A DNA stretch of 20,309 nucleotides, taken from IMG/VR virus record IMGVR_UViG_2162886007_000055, positions 1 through 20,309 of that record. One strand, given 5' to 3'. The position numbers and the translations under genes are program-made. Below, piece by piece: positions 7,552 to 14,784 of the stretch. Origin of the DNA: a virus. Positions within the stretch are counted from its first letter, which is position 1; each line of letters begins with the position of its first letter. Below the pieces are notes generated by a model. It ran no database searches. It was given only the letters and a program-made list of their open reading frames with translations, and had not been told where the DNA came from.

Positions 7552-7943
7552 GTTTCGAGACTGATTTTATCGCGAAGTACGCTGCGCTATTCAACGGCCG
7601 GCTTTATTGGGACGAGTCGCCTGAAGGTTGGACAGCAGAACAGCGCGCGGCACCATTCGCTATCGCGCAACAGGTTGGCGGCTCCAACCGGCAGTATGTT
7701 GACGACAAAGAGCAGCCCGAATTTCTCAATGCCCGTGTGCAGGTTGATGTGTGGGGCAGCCGTCGCATGGAAGTGTCCGATGCAATGCGCAGCTTTGTTG
7801 CTGCGGTAATGCAGAGCAACACGGCCGACTGGTATGCACGCGAAATGGGCGAAGTCATCGGCGATCACAATGAAGTCCTGAAGTTGCGGGGGTCGCGGCA
7901 GGACTTCAATTTCAGCTTCCGCAACCCCCGGTACGTTCCGTAG
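7548..7943 (+). CDS. DUF3168-like tail terminator/completion protein
   Basis: This 131-residue protein sits directly before the major tail protein, where the tail terminator (lambda gpU-like) is usually encoded. Its layout fits: an N-terminal helix (FETDFIAKYAALFNGRLYWD), a central strand with APFAIAQQVGG (about 35-45), the ARVQVDVWGSRRMEV strand-turn (about 63-77), a helix DAMRSFVAAVMQ, and a final strand pair ending in DFNFSFRNP. The segment VQVDVW is the recognisable core of the DUF3168 family. The call rests on this pattern plus gene order rather than on a diagnostic active site. ATG 7548 overlaps the preceding stop by four bases. Confidence 0.7.
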   Translation: MSFETDFIAKYAALFNGRLYWDESPEGWTAEQRAAPFAIAQQVGGSNRQYVDDKEQPEFLNARVQVDVWGSRRMEVSDAMRSFVAAVMQSNTADWYAREMGEVIGDHNEVLKLRGSRQDFNFSFRNPRYVP

Positions 7944-8003
7944 TAGACTGTTTCCGCCGCCAAGGCGCGGCACCGTTCAACCTCAACCCGTAAGGAGCCA
8001 CCC

Positions 8004-8657
8004 ATGTCCATCATGCTCAACGGTGCCAAGTACGCCATCGCGACCGTACTGGCCCAGGCCGTGCCCATCACCGGTATCAGCAACGCCAACCCCGCCGTGG
8101 CATTGGCGGACGACACCCCCACGGCCGGCGACATCCTCATCCTGTCGTCCGGCTGGGGTGAACTGGACGAGTCCCCCGTGAAGGTCGGCACCGTTGTCGC
8201 CGACACGTCGTTCCAACTGCTGGGGTACAGCACCACCGATTTGGTGCGTTTCCCCAATGGCGAAGGAGTCGGCGGCTACGTCATCGCAAGCGATTTCGTC
8301 AACCTGCCGAAGATCCACGATATCCAGAAGTCGGGCGGCGAGCAGAACTATGCGACCCGTCAGTACGTCAGCGATCCGTCCGGCAAGCAGGTGCAGGCAC
8401 CTACGTTCAAGTCGGCGCGCAATCGCACCTACATGCTGGACTACCAGCCCGACAAGCCGCACTTCCAGGCACTGATCGAGTTGGACCGGTCGCAGGAAAT
8501 CACCATCTTGCGCGAAACCTTGCGCAACGGTGACGTGATCTACTACGCCGGCCGCGCATCGTTCGACCAAGACCCGACCACGGCGCTCAACGAGTTCATC
8601 AGCAATGCGTTCTCGTTCTCGCCGACCGCCGACAGCATCCGCTACCCGGCGGCGTAA
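8004..8657 (+). CDS. Major tail protein (tail tube)
   Basis: This 217-residue protein would polymerise into hexameric rings to form the tail tube. The early segment ITGISNANPAVALADD followed by GDILILSSGWGELD resembles the small beta-barrel insert found in many proteobacterial phage tube proteins. The remainder has the alternating strands of a tube fold (FQLLGYSTTDLVRFP; FVNLPKIHDIQKSGGEQ; FQALIELDRSQEITILRETL). AAGGAG (7992-7997) six bases before ATG 8004 is the strongest ribosome binding site in the window, and codon choice is biased as in the capsid gene, consistent with an abundant product. The gene lies between the tail terminator and chaperone genes and is followed by a terminator-like hairpin at 8691. 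Confidence 0.85.
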   Translation: MSIMLNGAKYAIATVLAQAVPITGISNANPAVALADDTPTAGDILILSSGWGELDESPVKVGTVVADTSFQLLGYSTTDLVRFPNGEGVGGYVIASDFVNLPKIHDIQKSGGEQNYATRQYVSDPSGKQVQAPTFKSARNRTYMLDYQPDKPHFQALIELDRSQEITILRETLRNGDVIYYAGRASFDQDPTTALNEFISNAFSFSPTADSIRYPAA

Positions 8658-8690
8658 TCTGGTCATGCCTAACTTGGGCAAGGCCAACTT

Positions 8691-8718
8691 GCAGGGGCGT
8701 CAAACGCCCCTGCTTCTC
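8691..8718 (+). terminator. Terminator-like hairpin after the major tail gene
   Basis: Arms GCAGGGGCGT (8691-8700) and ACGCCCCTGC (8704-8713) are perfectly complementary around a 3-base loop, followed by TTCTC. It is probably a partial intrinsic terminator limiting read-through from the major tail gene to the chaperone genes. Its place supports ATG 8749 as the real chaperone start, which keeps the hairpin untranslated. Confidence 0.7.
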
Positions 8719-8748
8719 ACTGTTCCACCATCCACGGAGCGTATCGTC

Positions 8749-9072
8749 ATGTTGAACCGCAAAACCCCCGACACCTTGGCAACCGACCTGACCATCAAGG
8801 GACAGGGCGAAACGATCACTGTCCCCGTCATCTACAACAACCGCACACAGAAGCAAATCACCGAGAAGACGACCGAACTGCAGGCAACCGAGAAGGGCAA
8901 AGATGCGGAGTGGGTCAACCGCGAACTCTTCATCTACGTCGTCAAGGAACTCGGCGGCGTCATTCCCACGCACGAAGGCATCGCGGAACTGGAAGACAAT
9001 TGGCCGGGCAGCGTCGTCGGCATCTTCGTCAAGTTCCATGAAACCCGCCGCGTGGAAGTCGTAAAAAACTAG
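8749..9072 (+). CDS. Tail assembly chaperone, gpG-like (pre-frameshift frame)
   Basis: This 107-residue protein is the short, abundant tail assembly chaperone expected between the major tail protein and the tape measure protein; in lambda, gpG and gpG-T hold the tape measure protein while the tube forms on it. I recognise it mainly from position and from the frameshift arrangement at its 3' end, since these chaperones diverge strongly. The chain is small and charged, with strands near TIKGQGETITVPVIYNN and a helical C-terminal half (NRELFIYVVKELGG). GGAG at 8736-8739 lies nine bases before ATG 8749. In-frame starts at 8605 and 8665 would run through the terminator hairpin and are less likely. 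The last sense codons form the slippery site, directly before TAG 9070-9072. Confidence 0.85.
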   Translation: MLNRKTPDTLATDLTIKGQGETITVPVIYNNRTQKQITEKTTELQATEKGKDAEWVNRELFIYVVKELGGVIPTHEGIAELEDNWPGSVVGIFVKFHETRRVEVVKN

Positions 9073-9115
9073 AAGCCTCAGTCGAAGACCTGTACTACAG
9101 GATTCCGACTGAGGC
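9063..9115 (+). other. -1 programmed ribosomal frameshift signal
   Basis: The heptamer A AAA AAC (9063-9069) is in the correct phase for the upstream frame (GTA AAA AAC TAG) and sits directly before the stop codon. After a 5-base spacer, arms 9075-9084 (GCCTCAGTCG) and 9106-9115 (CGACTGAGGC) form a perfect 10-bp stem. Its loop contains a second stem, CCTGT (9089-9093) with ACAGG (9097-9101), closing on ACT. Slippery site, short spacer and strong stem-loop together make a standard -1 signal joining the chaperone frame to the one that follows. Confidence 0.92.
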
Positions 9116-9389
9116 CGAGTTGATTGACGAGCCGTACACGCAACAAGACTTCATTGACGCGCAAGAAACGGTTGACGTTTGGGAAGAAAACTGGGACGTG
9201 CTTCATCTGTTCATGCGCAACGCAACGCAGTGGAGAATGAGCATGGCTGGTCCCTACGCGCTTGATATGACGATTTTCCACCATGAGTTGGATCGGAAAA
9301 AAGTTCCTGACGAAGATTACGACGAAATGTTGTGGAAGCTCGGAATCATTGAACCTGCGGCACTGAAAAAGTTAAACAAGCGCACCTGA
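9069..9389 (+). CDS. Tail assembly chaperone, gpT-like extension made by -1 frameshift
   Basis: This is the second half of the long chaperone. After slippage on A AAA AAC the ribosome reads CTA at 9069 and continues for 106 codons (17 before the TTG at 9120, then 89) to TGA 9387-9389, so the full fusion spans 8749-9389 and has about 213 residues. The extension is acidic and aromatic (LYYRIPTEAE; WEENWDVLHLFMRNATQWRM; EDYDEMLWKLGI) and ends in basic NKRT. In lambda-type phages the fused T part contacts the tape measure protein while the G part recruits tube subunits. The TTG at 9120 has no convincing ribosome binding site, so independent initiation is unlikely. The following terminator begins at the stop codon. 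Confidence 0.85.
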   Translation, partial: LEASVEDLYYRIPTEAELIDEPYTQQDFIDAQETVDVWEENWDVLHLFMRNATQWRMSMAGPYALDMTIFHHELDRKKVPDEDYDEMLWKLGIIEPAALKKLNKRT

Positions 9390-9412
9390 CCCCGCTACGG
9401 CGGGGTTTTCTT
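9389..9412 (+). terminator. Intrinsic terminator before the tape measure gene
   Basis: CCCCGC (9390-9395), loop TACG, and GCGGGG (9400-9405), followed by TTTTCTT (9406-9412), form a compact canonical rho-independent terminator starting at the chaperone stop codon. The tape measure Shine-Dalgarno sequence (GGAG 9413-9416) follows at once, so tape measure transcription must come from read-through, antitermination or an unseen promoter. Confidence 0.8.
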
Positions 9413-9424
9413 GGAGAAAAGAAA

Positions 9425-12277
9425 ATGGCCGAGACTTCCGTTGGCACTGCAAAGCTTATCTTGACCGGCGACAGCACCGGCCTAGAAGTGGTCATCGACC
9501 GCGTCAAGCAGAAGCAGCAAGGCTTGGGCGACATTGCGCAGCAAGAAGCGGCCAAGATGACGCGTGCGCAACGTCAGGTCATCACAACGTTGGACAATCA
9601 GGCCACTAAGCTCAATCTGACGCGTGAGCAATGGCTACAGTACAAGGTCATTACACAGACGACTGGCGACGTGCAAGCAGCGCTGCTTGCGAAGATCAAG
9701 GCCAACAGTGCTGCAATCGATCAGCAAGGCAATGTCGCAGAAAAAACCGTCAACCAGTTGAATAAGTACGGTGTGACGCTGAAGCAACAGGCTGCGGCGA
9801 TGCGCGGTGTGCCTGCGCAGATAACCGATATATTCGTATCGTTGCAGGGCGGCCAAAACCCGCTCACTGTGCTGTTGCAGCAGGGCGGCCAGTTGAAAGA
9901 CATGTTCGGCGGCATCGTACCGGCGGCGCATGCACTGGGCACGTCGTTGCTTGGCCTCGTCAACCCTGCAACGATCACTGCCGCAGCAGTCGCGGTAGTT
10001 GCCGCTGCATACCTGTCCGCCGAGAACCGTAGCAACGCGTTCAATCAAGCGCTGCTGCTTACCGGCAACACCAGCCGTATCACCGCAGACGATTTGAACG
10101 ACATGGCGGCGCAACTCGACGAGTTGTCTGGCGTGACTTCGCGCCAAGCTGCTTCCGCGCTGACACAGGTTGTCGCCAACGGCAAGATTGCGGCCAGTCA
10201 GTACCAATTGGTCACGGAAGCTGCCGTGCTCATGGAAGACGCCGTAGGCATTGCTGTGGAAAAGACCGTGGAGCAATACGCGGAATTGGCGCGTGATCCT
10301 GTCAATGCTGTGTTGAAGCTCAATGAAACCGAAAACTTCCTGACGCAGTCGGTATATGAGCGCATCAAGGCATTGCAGGACGCCGGCGACATCGAAGGCG
10401 CTGCCGCTCTGGCGACTGAAGCGCGTGCTGAGTCGCAGATTCAACGCGCGCATGAAGTAGTGGAAAGCCTTGGCCTTGTCAGCGGCGCATGGCATGACAT
10501 CACCAACAACACTGGCGAAGCGTGGGACGCTGCTGTCAGCTACTTCATCAAGTTGGATCGTGACGCCAAGGACGCGGCCGGCACCTTGGGCAAGTTGTGG
10601 GATGCCATGCGCTCCGGTCCATCCATGCCCTGGTCGATGCAGAACGCGATGTTTGGGGCGCCGAGCACTATGGCTGCTACCACCCCACAGGGTAGCCCCG
10701 ATCCGAAGGTAAATTCGGCCGTTCAGAAGCAGCTTGATGCGCTGTTGGCTGGCAATCGTTCGCGCGAGGATCGACAAAAGCTGGAAGAGACGCAGATTGT
10801 CAATCTGTACAAGCAGCTTGGCATCGCCAAGGAAGACAAGCGAGTACAGGATGCGTTGAACGAATCGAAGAAGCGTTACCAAGAATCTTTGCCCAAGGGT
10901 GACAATGGATCGGCTGCGCGTTCGCTCGCCAATGCGGAAGCGTCGGCCGGTGTGCAGGGCATCAAGGACGCTGAGGAAAAGAAGCGCGCGGAAATCATCA
11001 ATACCGGCAAGGTGCTTCAGGCGCAGTACGCTGCGCGCAATGTCACGACTAGCGACTACTACGCACAGCAACGGGAGTTGGCGCAGCAGGATTTGGCGGT
11101 GCAGGAAGACTCGCTGACCAAACAAATCGCACTCCTGCGTAGTCGCGATGTCAGCGGCAAGGATTCTGTCAACACGTTGAAACAGGTCGGCGAGTTGGAA
11201 GCCAAGTTGGCAAAAGTGCGCGCCGATGGTGCAACGCAGTTGACCATCCTTGGCATTCAAGAGCAGGACGTTGCAGACAAGCGCAAGCGTGCCGTGGATG
11301 CCTACCGCGAGGCGCTGATGACGGCCAATCAAGCCGCCAAGCAGACTGCTGATGCACAGCTTGCGCGCATCGTGCTCGGTCAGCGTGAGGCCGAGTTGCA
11401 GGAGAAGTTGGCGGCGGTAACGGCTGACAGCGCTGAGAAGCAGCGGCAGTTGGCACGTGAGTATGCCGAAACCAACGACTACGCAACATACCAAGAAAAG
11501 CTGTCAGCTCTGCAGCAGTACACCGATGAGCAGGTGCGCATCGTGCGTGATGGCTATGATCGCATGAGCGCTGCGCAGGGTGATTGGGTCAACGGCCTAA
11601 AGGGTGGTTTGGCACAATGGATGGAAGGTGCACAGAACGTTGCTGACCAGACTAACGCTATCACCAAGAAAGGTTTGGACAGCTTGACGGAAGGATTCGT
11701 CAACTTTGCCACCACTGGCAAGTCTCAGTGGAAATCGTTGCTGGCTGATATCGGTACTGAAATCGTCAAGTTCATGGCAAAGCAAGCCGTCTTGCAATTC
11801 TTGCAGTTGTTCTCGTCGTGGTGGACCGGCGGCAGCAGCACCACAAGCATGGGGATGACCGACTTCCAAGGTGGCGTGTCGCCGACCATGGCAGCCGATG
11901 GCGGCGTGTTCTCCGGTGCTGCTGGCCTGAGCGCGCACAGTGGCACCGTCGTAAACAAGCCAACCCCGTTCTACTTTGCAAAAGGCGCTGGCGTCATGGG
12001 CGAAGCGGGTTGGGAAGGCATCTTCCCGTTGACTCGCGGTAGCAATGGTAAGCTCGGTGTCCAAGCGGTAGGCGGCGGTGCTGGTAGTGGCGATGTGCAA
12101 GTCAACGTCAATGTGCAAGTCAATAGCGATGGTTCTACCAGCACGTCCACGCAAACTGCCGGCGAACAAGCCACGATGTTCAAGAGTTTTGCGGAGCGCA
12201 TGGGAATGATCGCGCAACAGGAAATCACCAAGGCGCGCATGCCTGGCGGTCAACTTTGGAAAGCGGGGGTGACGTGA
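9425..12277 (+). CDS. Tail tape measure protein, lambda gpH-type
   Basis: This 950-residue protein sets tail length and passes down the tube during DNA ejection. After a charged helical start, residues 127-165 (RGVPAQITDIFVSLQGGQNP, then LTVLLQQGGQLKDMFGG) carry the classic TMP_2-type segment, followed by a hydrophobic stretch (about 175-197: LLGLVNPATITAAAVAVVAA). A long Gln/Ala/Glu-rich helical region (about 430-720) is coiled-coil-like. Near residues 748-795, GFVNFATTGKSQWKSLL then AKQAVLQFL matches the C-terminal lambda-family tape measure signature, and the end has the usual Gly-rich domain (ADGGVFSGA; FYFAKGAGVMGEAGWEGIFP). At roughly 0.15 nm per residue this length would specify a tail of about 140 nm. 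GGAG lies eight bases before the start; the stop overlaps the next ATG (TGATG). Confidence 0.95.
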   Translation: MAETSVGTAKLILTGDSTGLEVVIDRVKQKQQGLGDIAQQEAAKMTRAQRQVITTLDNQATKLNLTREQWLQYKVITQTTGDVQAALLAKIKANSAAIDQQGNVAEKTVNQLNKYGVTLKQQAAAMRGVPAQITDIFVSLQGGQNPLTVLLQQGGQLKDMFGGIVPAAHALGTSLLGLVNPATITAAAVAVVAAAYLSAENRSNAFNQALLLTGNTSRITADDLNDMAAQLDELSGVTSRQAASALTQVVANGKIAASQYQLVTEAAVLMEDAVGIAVEKTVEQYAELARDPVNAVLKLNETENFLTQSVYERIKALQDAGDIEGAAALATEARAESQIQRAHEVVESLGLVSGAWHDITNNTGEAWDAAVSYFIKLDRDAKDAAGTLGKLWDAMRSGPSMPWSMQNAMFGAPSTMAATTPQGSPDPKVNSAVQKQLDALLAGNRSREDRQKLEETQIVNLYKQLGIAKEDKRVQDALNESKKRYQESLPKGDNGSAARSLANAEASAGVQGIKDAEEKKRAEIINTGKVLQAQYAARNVTTSDYYAQQRELAQQDLAVQEDSLTKQIALLRSRDVSGKDSVNTLKQVGELEAKLAKVRADGATQLTILGIQEQDVADKRKRAVDAYREALMTANQAAKQTADAQLARIVLGQREAELQEKLAAVTADSAEKQRQLAREYAETNDYATYQEKLSALQQYTDEQVRIVRDGYDRMSAAQGDWVNGLKGGLAQWMEGAQNVADQTNAITKKGLDSLTEGFVNFATTGKSQWKSLLADIGTEIVKFMAKQAVLQFLQLFSSWWTGGSSTTSMGMTDFQGGVSPTMAADGGVFSGAAGLSAHSGTVVNKPTPFYFAKGAGVMGEAGWEGIFPLTRGSNGKLGVQAVGGGAGSGDVQVNVNVQVNSDGSTSTSTQTAGEQATMFKSFAERMGMIAQQEITKARMPGGQLWKAGVT

Positions 12278-12618
12278 TGGCAATTTTTGGTTTTCGTGCT
12301 GAAGTTGGGACGAGCGGCGATGGAGAGTTTGCCGTTTTCTCGTCCAAATTCGGCGATGGCTATTCCCAGGACACGCCCAACGGACTCAACAACGAGACGC
12401 AGAAATGGAGCGTCAAAGTGTCGAGCAAGGGCGGCAGTGCTAAGACTGTGCAACAAGCATTGGACTTCATTCGCGCGCAAAAGGGCTTGCCATTCCAGTG
12501 GCGTGCTCCGAATACGACGGGTCTTGGCTGGTACGCATGCAAGCGCTACTCGCAATCCGACGAAGGCGGCGACTTCTGGACGCTGACTATGCAATTTGAA
12601 CAGGCGTACCGTCCATGA
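12277..12618 (+). CDS. Minor tail protein, lambda gpM-like
   Basis: This 113-residue protein matches the lambda gpM family in length and in its pattern: FRAEVGTSGDGEFAVFSSKF, then GDGYSQDTPNGLNNETQKWS, then a helix ALDFIRAQKGLPFQWRAP and a final strand TLTMQFEQAYRP. Members are part of the distal tail ring between tape measure and tail tip. ATG 12277 shares one base with the tape measure stop; an in-frame TTG at 12256 would add seven residues inside the tape measure gene and is not favoured. The stop overlaps the gpL-like start by four bases. Confidence 0.88.
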   Translation: MAIFGFRAEVGTSGDGEFAVFSSKFGDGYSQDTPNGLNNETQKWSVKVSSKGGSAKTVQQALDFIRAQKGLPFQWRAPNTTGLGWYACKRYSQSDEGGDFWTLTMQFEQAYRP

Positions 12619-13298
12619 CTATCAATTCCGATGTTCAACAACTCGACACCCCGCCGATCATCGAACTGTGGGAACTCAACGCTACGTCGATTGGCGGCGG
12701 CATCGTTCGTTTCCAAGGCCACCAGAACGGTTCTATCTGGTGGCAGGGCCATGAGTATTCCGCGTGGCCTTGCGAGGGTGAAGGTTTCGAGCAAACTGGC
12801 GACCAACAACCAACACCCAAGTTCAAGGTGGGCAACGTCAACCGCGCAATCACCATTCTGTGTCAACAGTACGCGGACTTGGTTGGCGCGGTAGTTACGC
12901 GCCATCGCACGTTCGCCAAATATCTGGACGCGGTCAATTTCCCGGAAGGCAATCCGACTGCAAATCCGAACGAAGAGTTCCCAGTGGAAGCGTGGTTCAT
13001 CGAACGTAAGTCTGCGGAGTCGTTCGAGTCGGTTGAATTTGAACTGTCGTCGGCATTGAACTTCTTGGGCGTCAAGTTGCCGCGCCGGCAGATTATCGCA
13101 AACCAGTGCGATTTCGATTATCGAGGCCCGCTTTGCAACTATGTCGGTCCACCTGTGGCCGACATCATGGACGTTCCGACGAATGACCCGGCCAAGGATC
13201 GGTGCGGCAAGCGGTTGCAATCTTGCAAGCTGCGCCAATGGCCTGACAACGTTCTCAATTTTGGCGGCTTCCCGGCCGCAGGACTGGCACGCACATGA
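12615..13298 (+). CDS. Minor tail protein, lambda gpL-like with four-Cys Fe-S motif
   Basis: This 227-residue tail-tip protein follows the gpM homologue, as in lambda. The N-terminal half is a beta-rich domain (IIELWELNATSIGGGIVRFQ; FKVGNVNRAITILCQ). The C-terminal domain holds four spaced cysteines, C165 (ANQCDFDY), C174 (GPLCNYVG), C197 (KDRCGKRL) and C204 (QSCKLRQW), the arrangement known in lambda gpL-type proteins to coordinate an iron-sulfur cluster. The end DNVLNFGGFPA is also typical of the family. It would bridge the distal tube ring and the J-like central protein. Start and stop both overlap neighbours by ATGA. Confidence 0.9.
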   Translation: MTINSDVQQLDTPPIIELWELNATSIGGGIVRFQGHQNGSIWWQGHEYSAWPCEGEGFEQTGDQQPTPKFKVGNVNRAITILCQQYADLVGAVVTRHRTFAKYLDAVNFPEGNPTANPNEEFPVEAWFIERKSAESFESVEFELSSALNFLGVKLPRRQIIANQCDFDYRGPLCNYVGPPVADIMDVPTNDPAKDRCGKRLQSCKLRQWPDNVLNFGGFPAAGLART

Positions 13299-14020
13299 AG
13301 ATCGAAACAGAGCAAGCGATTCGCGAACACGCCATCGCAGAGTACCCGCGCGAAGCGTGCGGCTTCATCGCCGTGGTCAAGGGTAAGGAGCGCTATTTGC
13401 CTTGCCGCAACGTAGCGGACAACCCGACCGAGACGTTCATCGTGCACCACGAAGATCAGATGATGGCCGAAGACATAGGGGACATCATCGGCTTCGCCCA
13501 TTCACATCCCGATGGCAGTCCCGACATGAGCGAGGCCGACCGCGTCATGTGCAGTCGTGACGAAATTCCGTGGTACATCCTGAGCGTCAACGCCCAGGGC
13601 GATACGACGGACCTACAGCGCTATGAGCCGGACGGTTATGAAGCGCCGTTGGTGGGCAGGCAGTTTTCCCACGGCGTGCTGGACTGCTACACGTTGATTC
13701 GCGACTACTACAGTCGCGAGTTGAACATCGTGTTGCCCGACTTCGAACGTCAAGACGATTGGTGGAACAAAGATCAGGACTTGTACATGGAACACTTTCG
13801 TGATGCGGGTTTCGAGCCGATTACAGGCGCGATCAGCAAGCACGATGTGATCTTGATGCAAGTTCGCTCGCCGAAGGTCAACCACGGAGCCGTGTTTATT
13901 GGCGGGCCTGACCACATTTTGCACCACATGCATGGCCGTTTGTCTACGCGGGAAGTATACGGCGGCTGGTATCAGGAGATTACTCGCATCATCATCCGTC
14001 ACCGGGAGTTGCAGGCATGA
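13295..14020 (+). CDS. Tail tip protein, lambda gpK-like: JAMM plus NlpC/P60 hydrolase
   Basis: This 241-residue protein has two enzymatic domains. The N-terminal JAMM/MPN metalloprotease domain shows E20 and a full H-x-H-P-x6-S-x2-D motif (HSHPDGSPDMSEAD: H69, H71, S79, D82). The C-terminal NlpC/P60 cysteine peptidase domain shows C131 in GVLDCYTLIRDYY and H197 in KVNHGAVFIGG, with a His-rich segment at 207-213 as a further candidate. In lambda the homologue is needed for tail-tip assembly, and the NlpC/P60 part may loosen peptidoglycan during DNA entry. All key residues are intact, so both domains look active. Linked by ATGA overlaps on both sides. Confidence 0.92.
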   Translation: MKIETEQAIREHAIAEYPREACGFIAVVKGKERYLPCRNVADNPTETFIVHHEDQMMAEDIGDIIGFAHSHPDGSPDMSEADRVMCSRDEIPWYILSVNAQGDTTDLQRYEPDGYEAPLVGRQFSHGVLDCYTLIRDYYSRELNIVLPDFERQDDWWNKDQDLYMEHFRDAGFEPITGAISKHDVILMQVRSPKVNHGAVFIGGPDHILHHMHGRLSTREVYGGWYQEITRIIIRHRELQA

Positions 14021-14697
14021 GCTACGCAGAACTGACGACAATTCGTTTCTACGGGCACATGGGGCGGCAGTTCGGCCGCGTGCACCGTATGGCGGTAGAC
14101 AGCGGCGCCGAAGCCGTGCGCGCGCTGTGCAGCCAACTGCCGGGCTTCGAGCGTTACTTGGCAGAATCCAAGGATCAGGGCTACGCGTTTGCGGTGTTCT
14201 ACGATAAAGAGAACTTGCGCGAAGAAGACTTGCACAAGCCGAGCACCGGCCGTGAGATTCGGTTTGCTCCGATCATCATGGGGCGCAAGAGCGGCGGTTG
14301 GTTCAATGTCATCCTTGGCGCCGCACTGATTGTAGTCGGCACTGTTTTGTCGGCGTATGGCTACGGCGCGGTCGGCGTGCCTATGGCGAAACTTGGCTGG
14401 GGACTTGTGGTTGGCGGTGTCGTGCAAATGCTGGCACCGACACCCAAGGGAATTTCAGCGCGCGACAGTCCCGAGAACCAGCCGTCCTACGCGTTCAATG
14501 GCGTGTTCAACACGCAGGCGCAGGGCAACCCTGTAATGGTGATCTATGGCGATGTGATTTGCGGCAGCGCGGTGCTGTCTGCTGGCATCAGCGCTGTCGA
14601 TCAGGCGTACATCCCCAGTGGCACAACGGCGACGGGAAGTGGTGGCGGCGGTGGCGGCGGTGCGCCGGCTTGGCATATCGATTGGGCAGCACAATAA
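14017..14697 (+). CDS. Tail assembly protein, lambda gpI-like
   Basis: This 226-residue protein fits the lambda gpI family by order (K-I-J) and pattern: an N-terminal ubiquitin-like beta-grasp region (TTIRFYGHMGRQFGRVHRM; SGAEAVRALCSQLPGFERYL), a strand EIRFAPIIMG, then two hydrophobic helices (about 95-115 WFNVILGAALIVVGTVLSAY and 126-140 LGWGLVVGGVVQML). The C-terminal part holds NPVMVIYGDVICGSAVLSAG (171-190), a conserved ending in the family. A seven-glycine run (about 209-215) precedes the final APAWHIDWAAQ. It is required for tail-tip assembly in lambda and is not certain to be in the virion. The start overlaps the gpK homologue by four bases. Confidence 0.88.
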   Translation: MSYAELTTIRFYGHMGRQFGRVHRMAVDSGAEAVRALCSQLPGFERYLAESKDQGYAFAVFYDKENLREEDLHKPSTGREIRFAPIIMGRKSGGWFNVILGAALIVVGTVLSAYGYGAVGVPMAKLGWGLVVGGVVQMLAPTPKGISARDSPENQPSYAFNGVFNTQAQGNPVMVIYGDVICGSAVLSAGISAVDQAYIPSGTTATGSGGGGGGGAPAWHIDWAAQ

Positions 14698-14784
14698 CTG
14701 GGGAGTGGCGCAATGAGTGAGTTTTCCAAGCTGCACATGAGCATCAACACGGCGCTGCGCGGTGCAGGTGGCGGCGGTGGCGGC
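14641..14784 (+). repeat. 18-base Gly-coding direct repeat across the gpI/gpJ junction
   Basis: The sequence GGTGGCGGCGGTGGCGGC occurs at 14641-14658 near the 3' end of the gpI-like gene and again at 14767-14784 near the 5' end of the gpJ-like gene. The copies are 126 bases apart, and both genes use the same reading frame. Both copies encode polyglycine. Confidence 0.8.

Noticed and set aside
7944-8003. Promoter in the gap before the major tail gene
   Set aside because: I looked for -35 and -10 boxes and found no convincing pair; only the strong Shine-Dalgarno sequence is clear.
8605-8748. Longer starts for the first tail chaperone
   Set aside because: They overlap the major tail gene or run through the terminator-like hairpin at 8691; ATG 8749 has a fitting Shine-Dalgarno sequence.
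9120-9389. Independent gene starting at TTG 9120
   Set aside because: There is no good ribosome binding site, the start falls just after the frameshift stem, and the frame is open back to the slippery site; a frameshift extension explains it better.
9635-11494. Long minus-strand open frame (619 codons) opposite the tape measure gene
   Set aside because: It is an antisense shadow of the tape measure coding frame with no domain and no ribosome binding site noticed.
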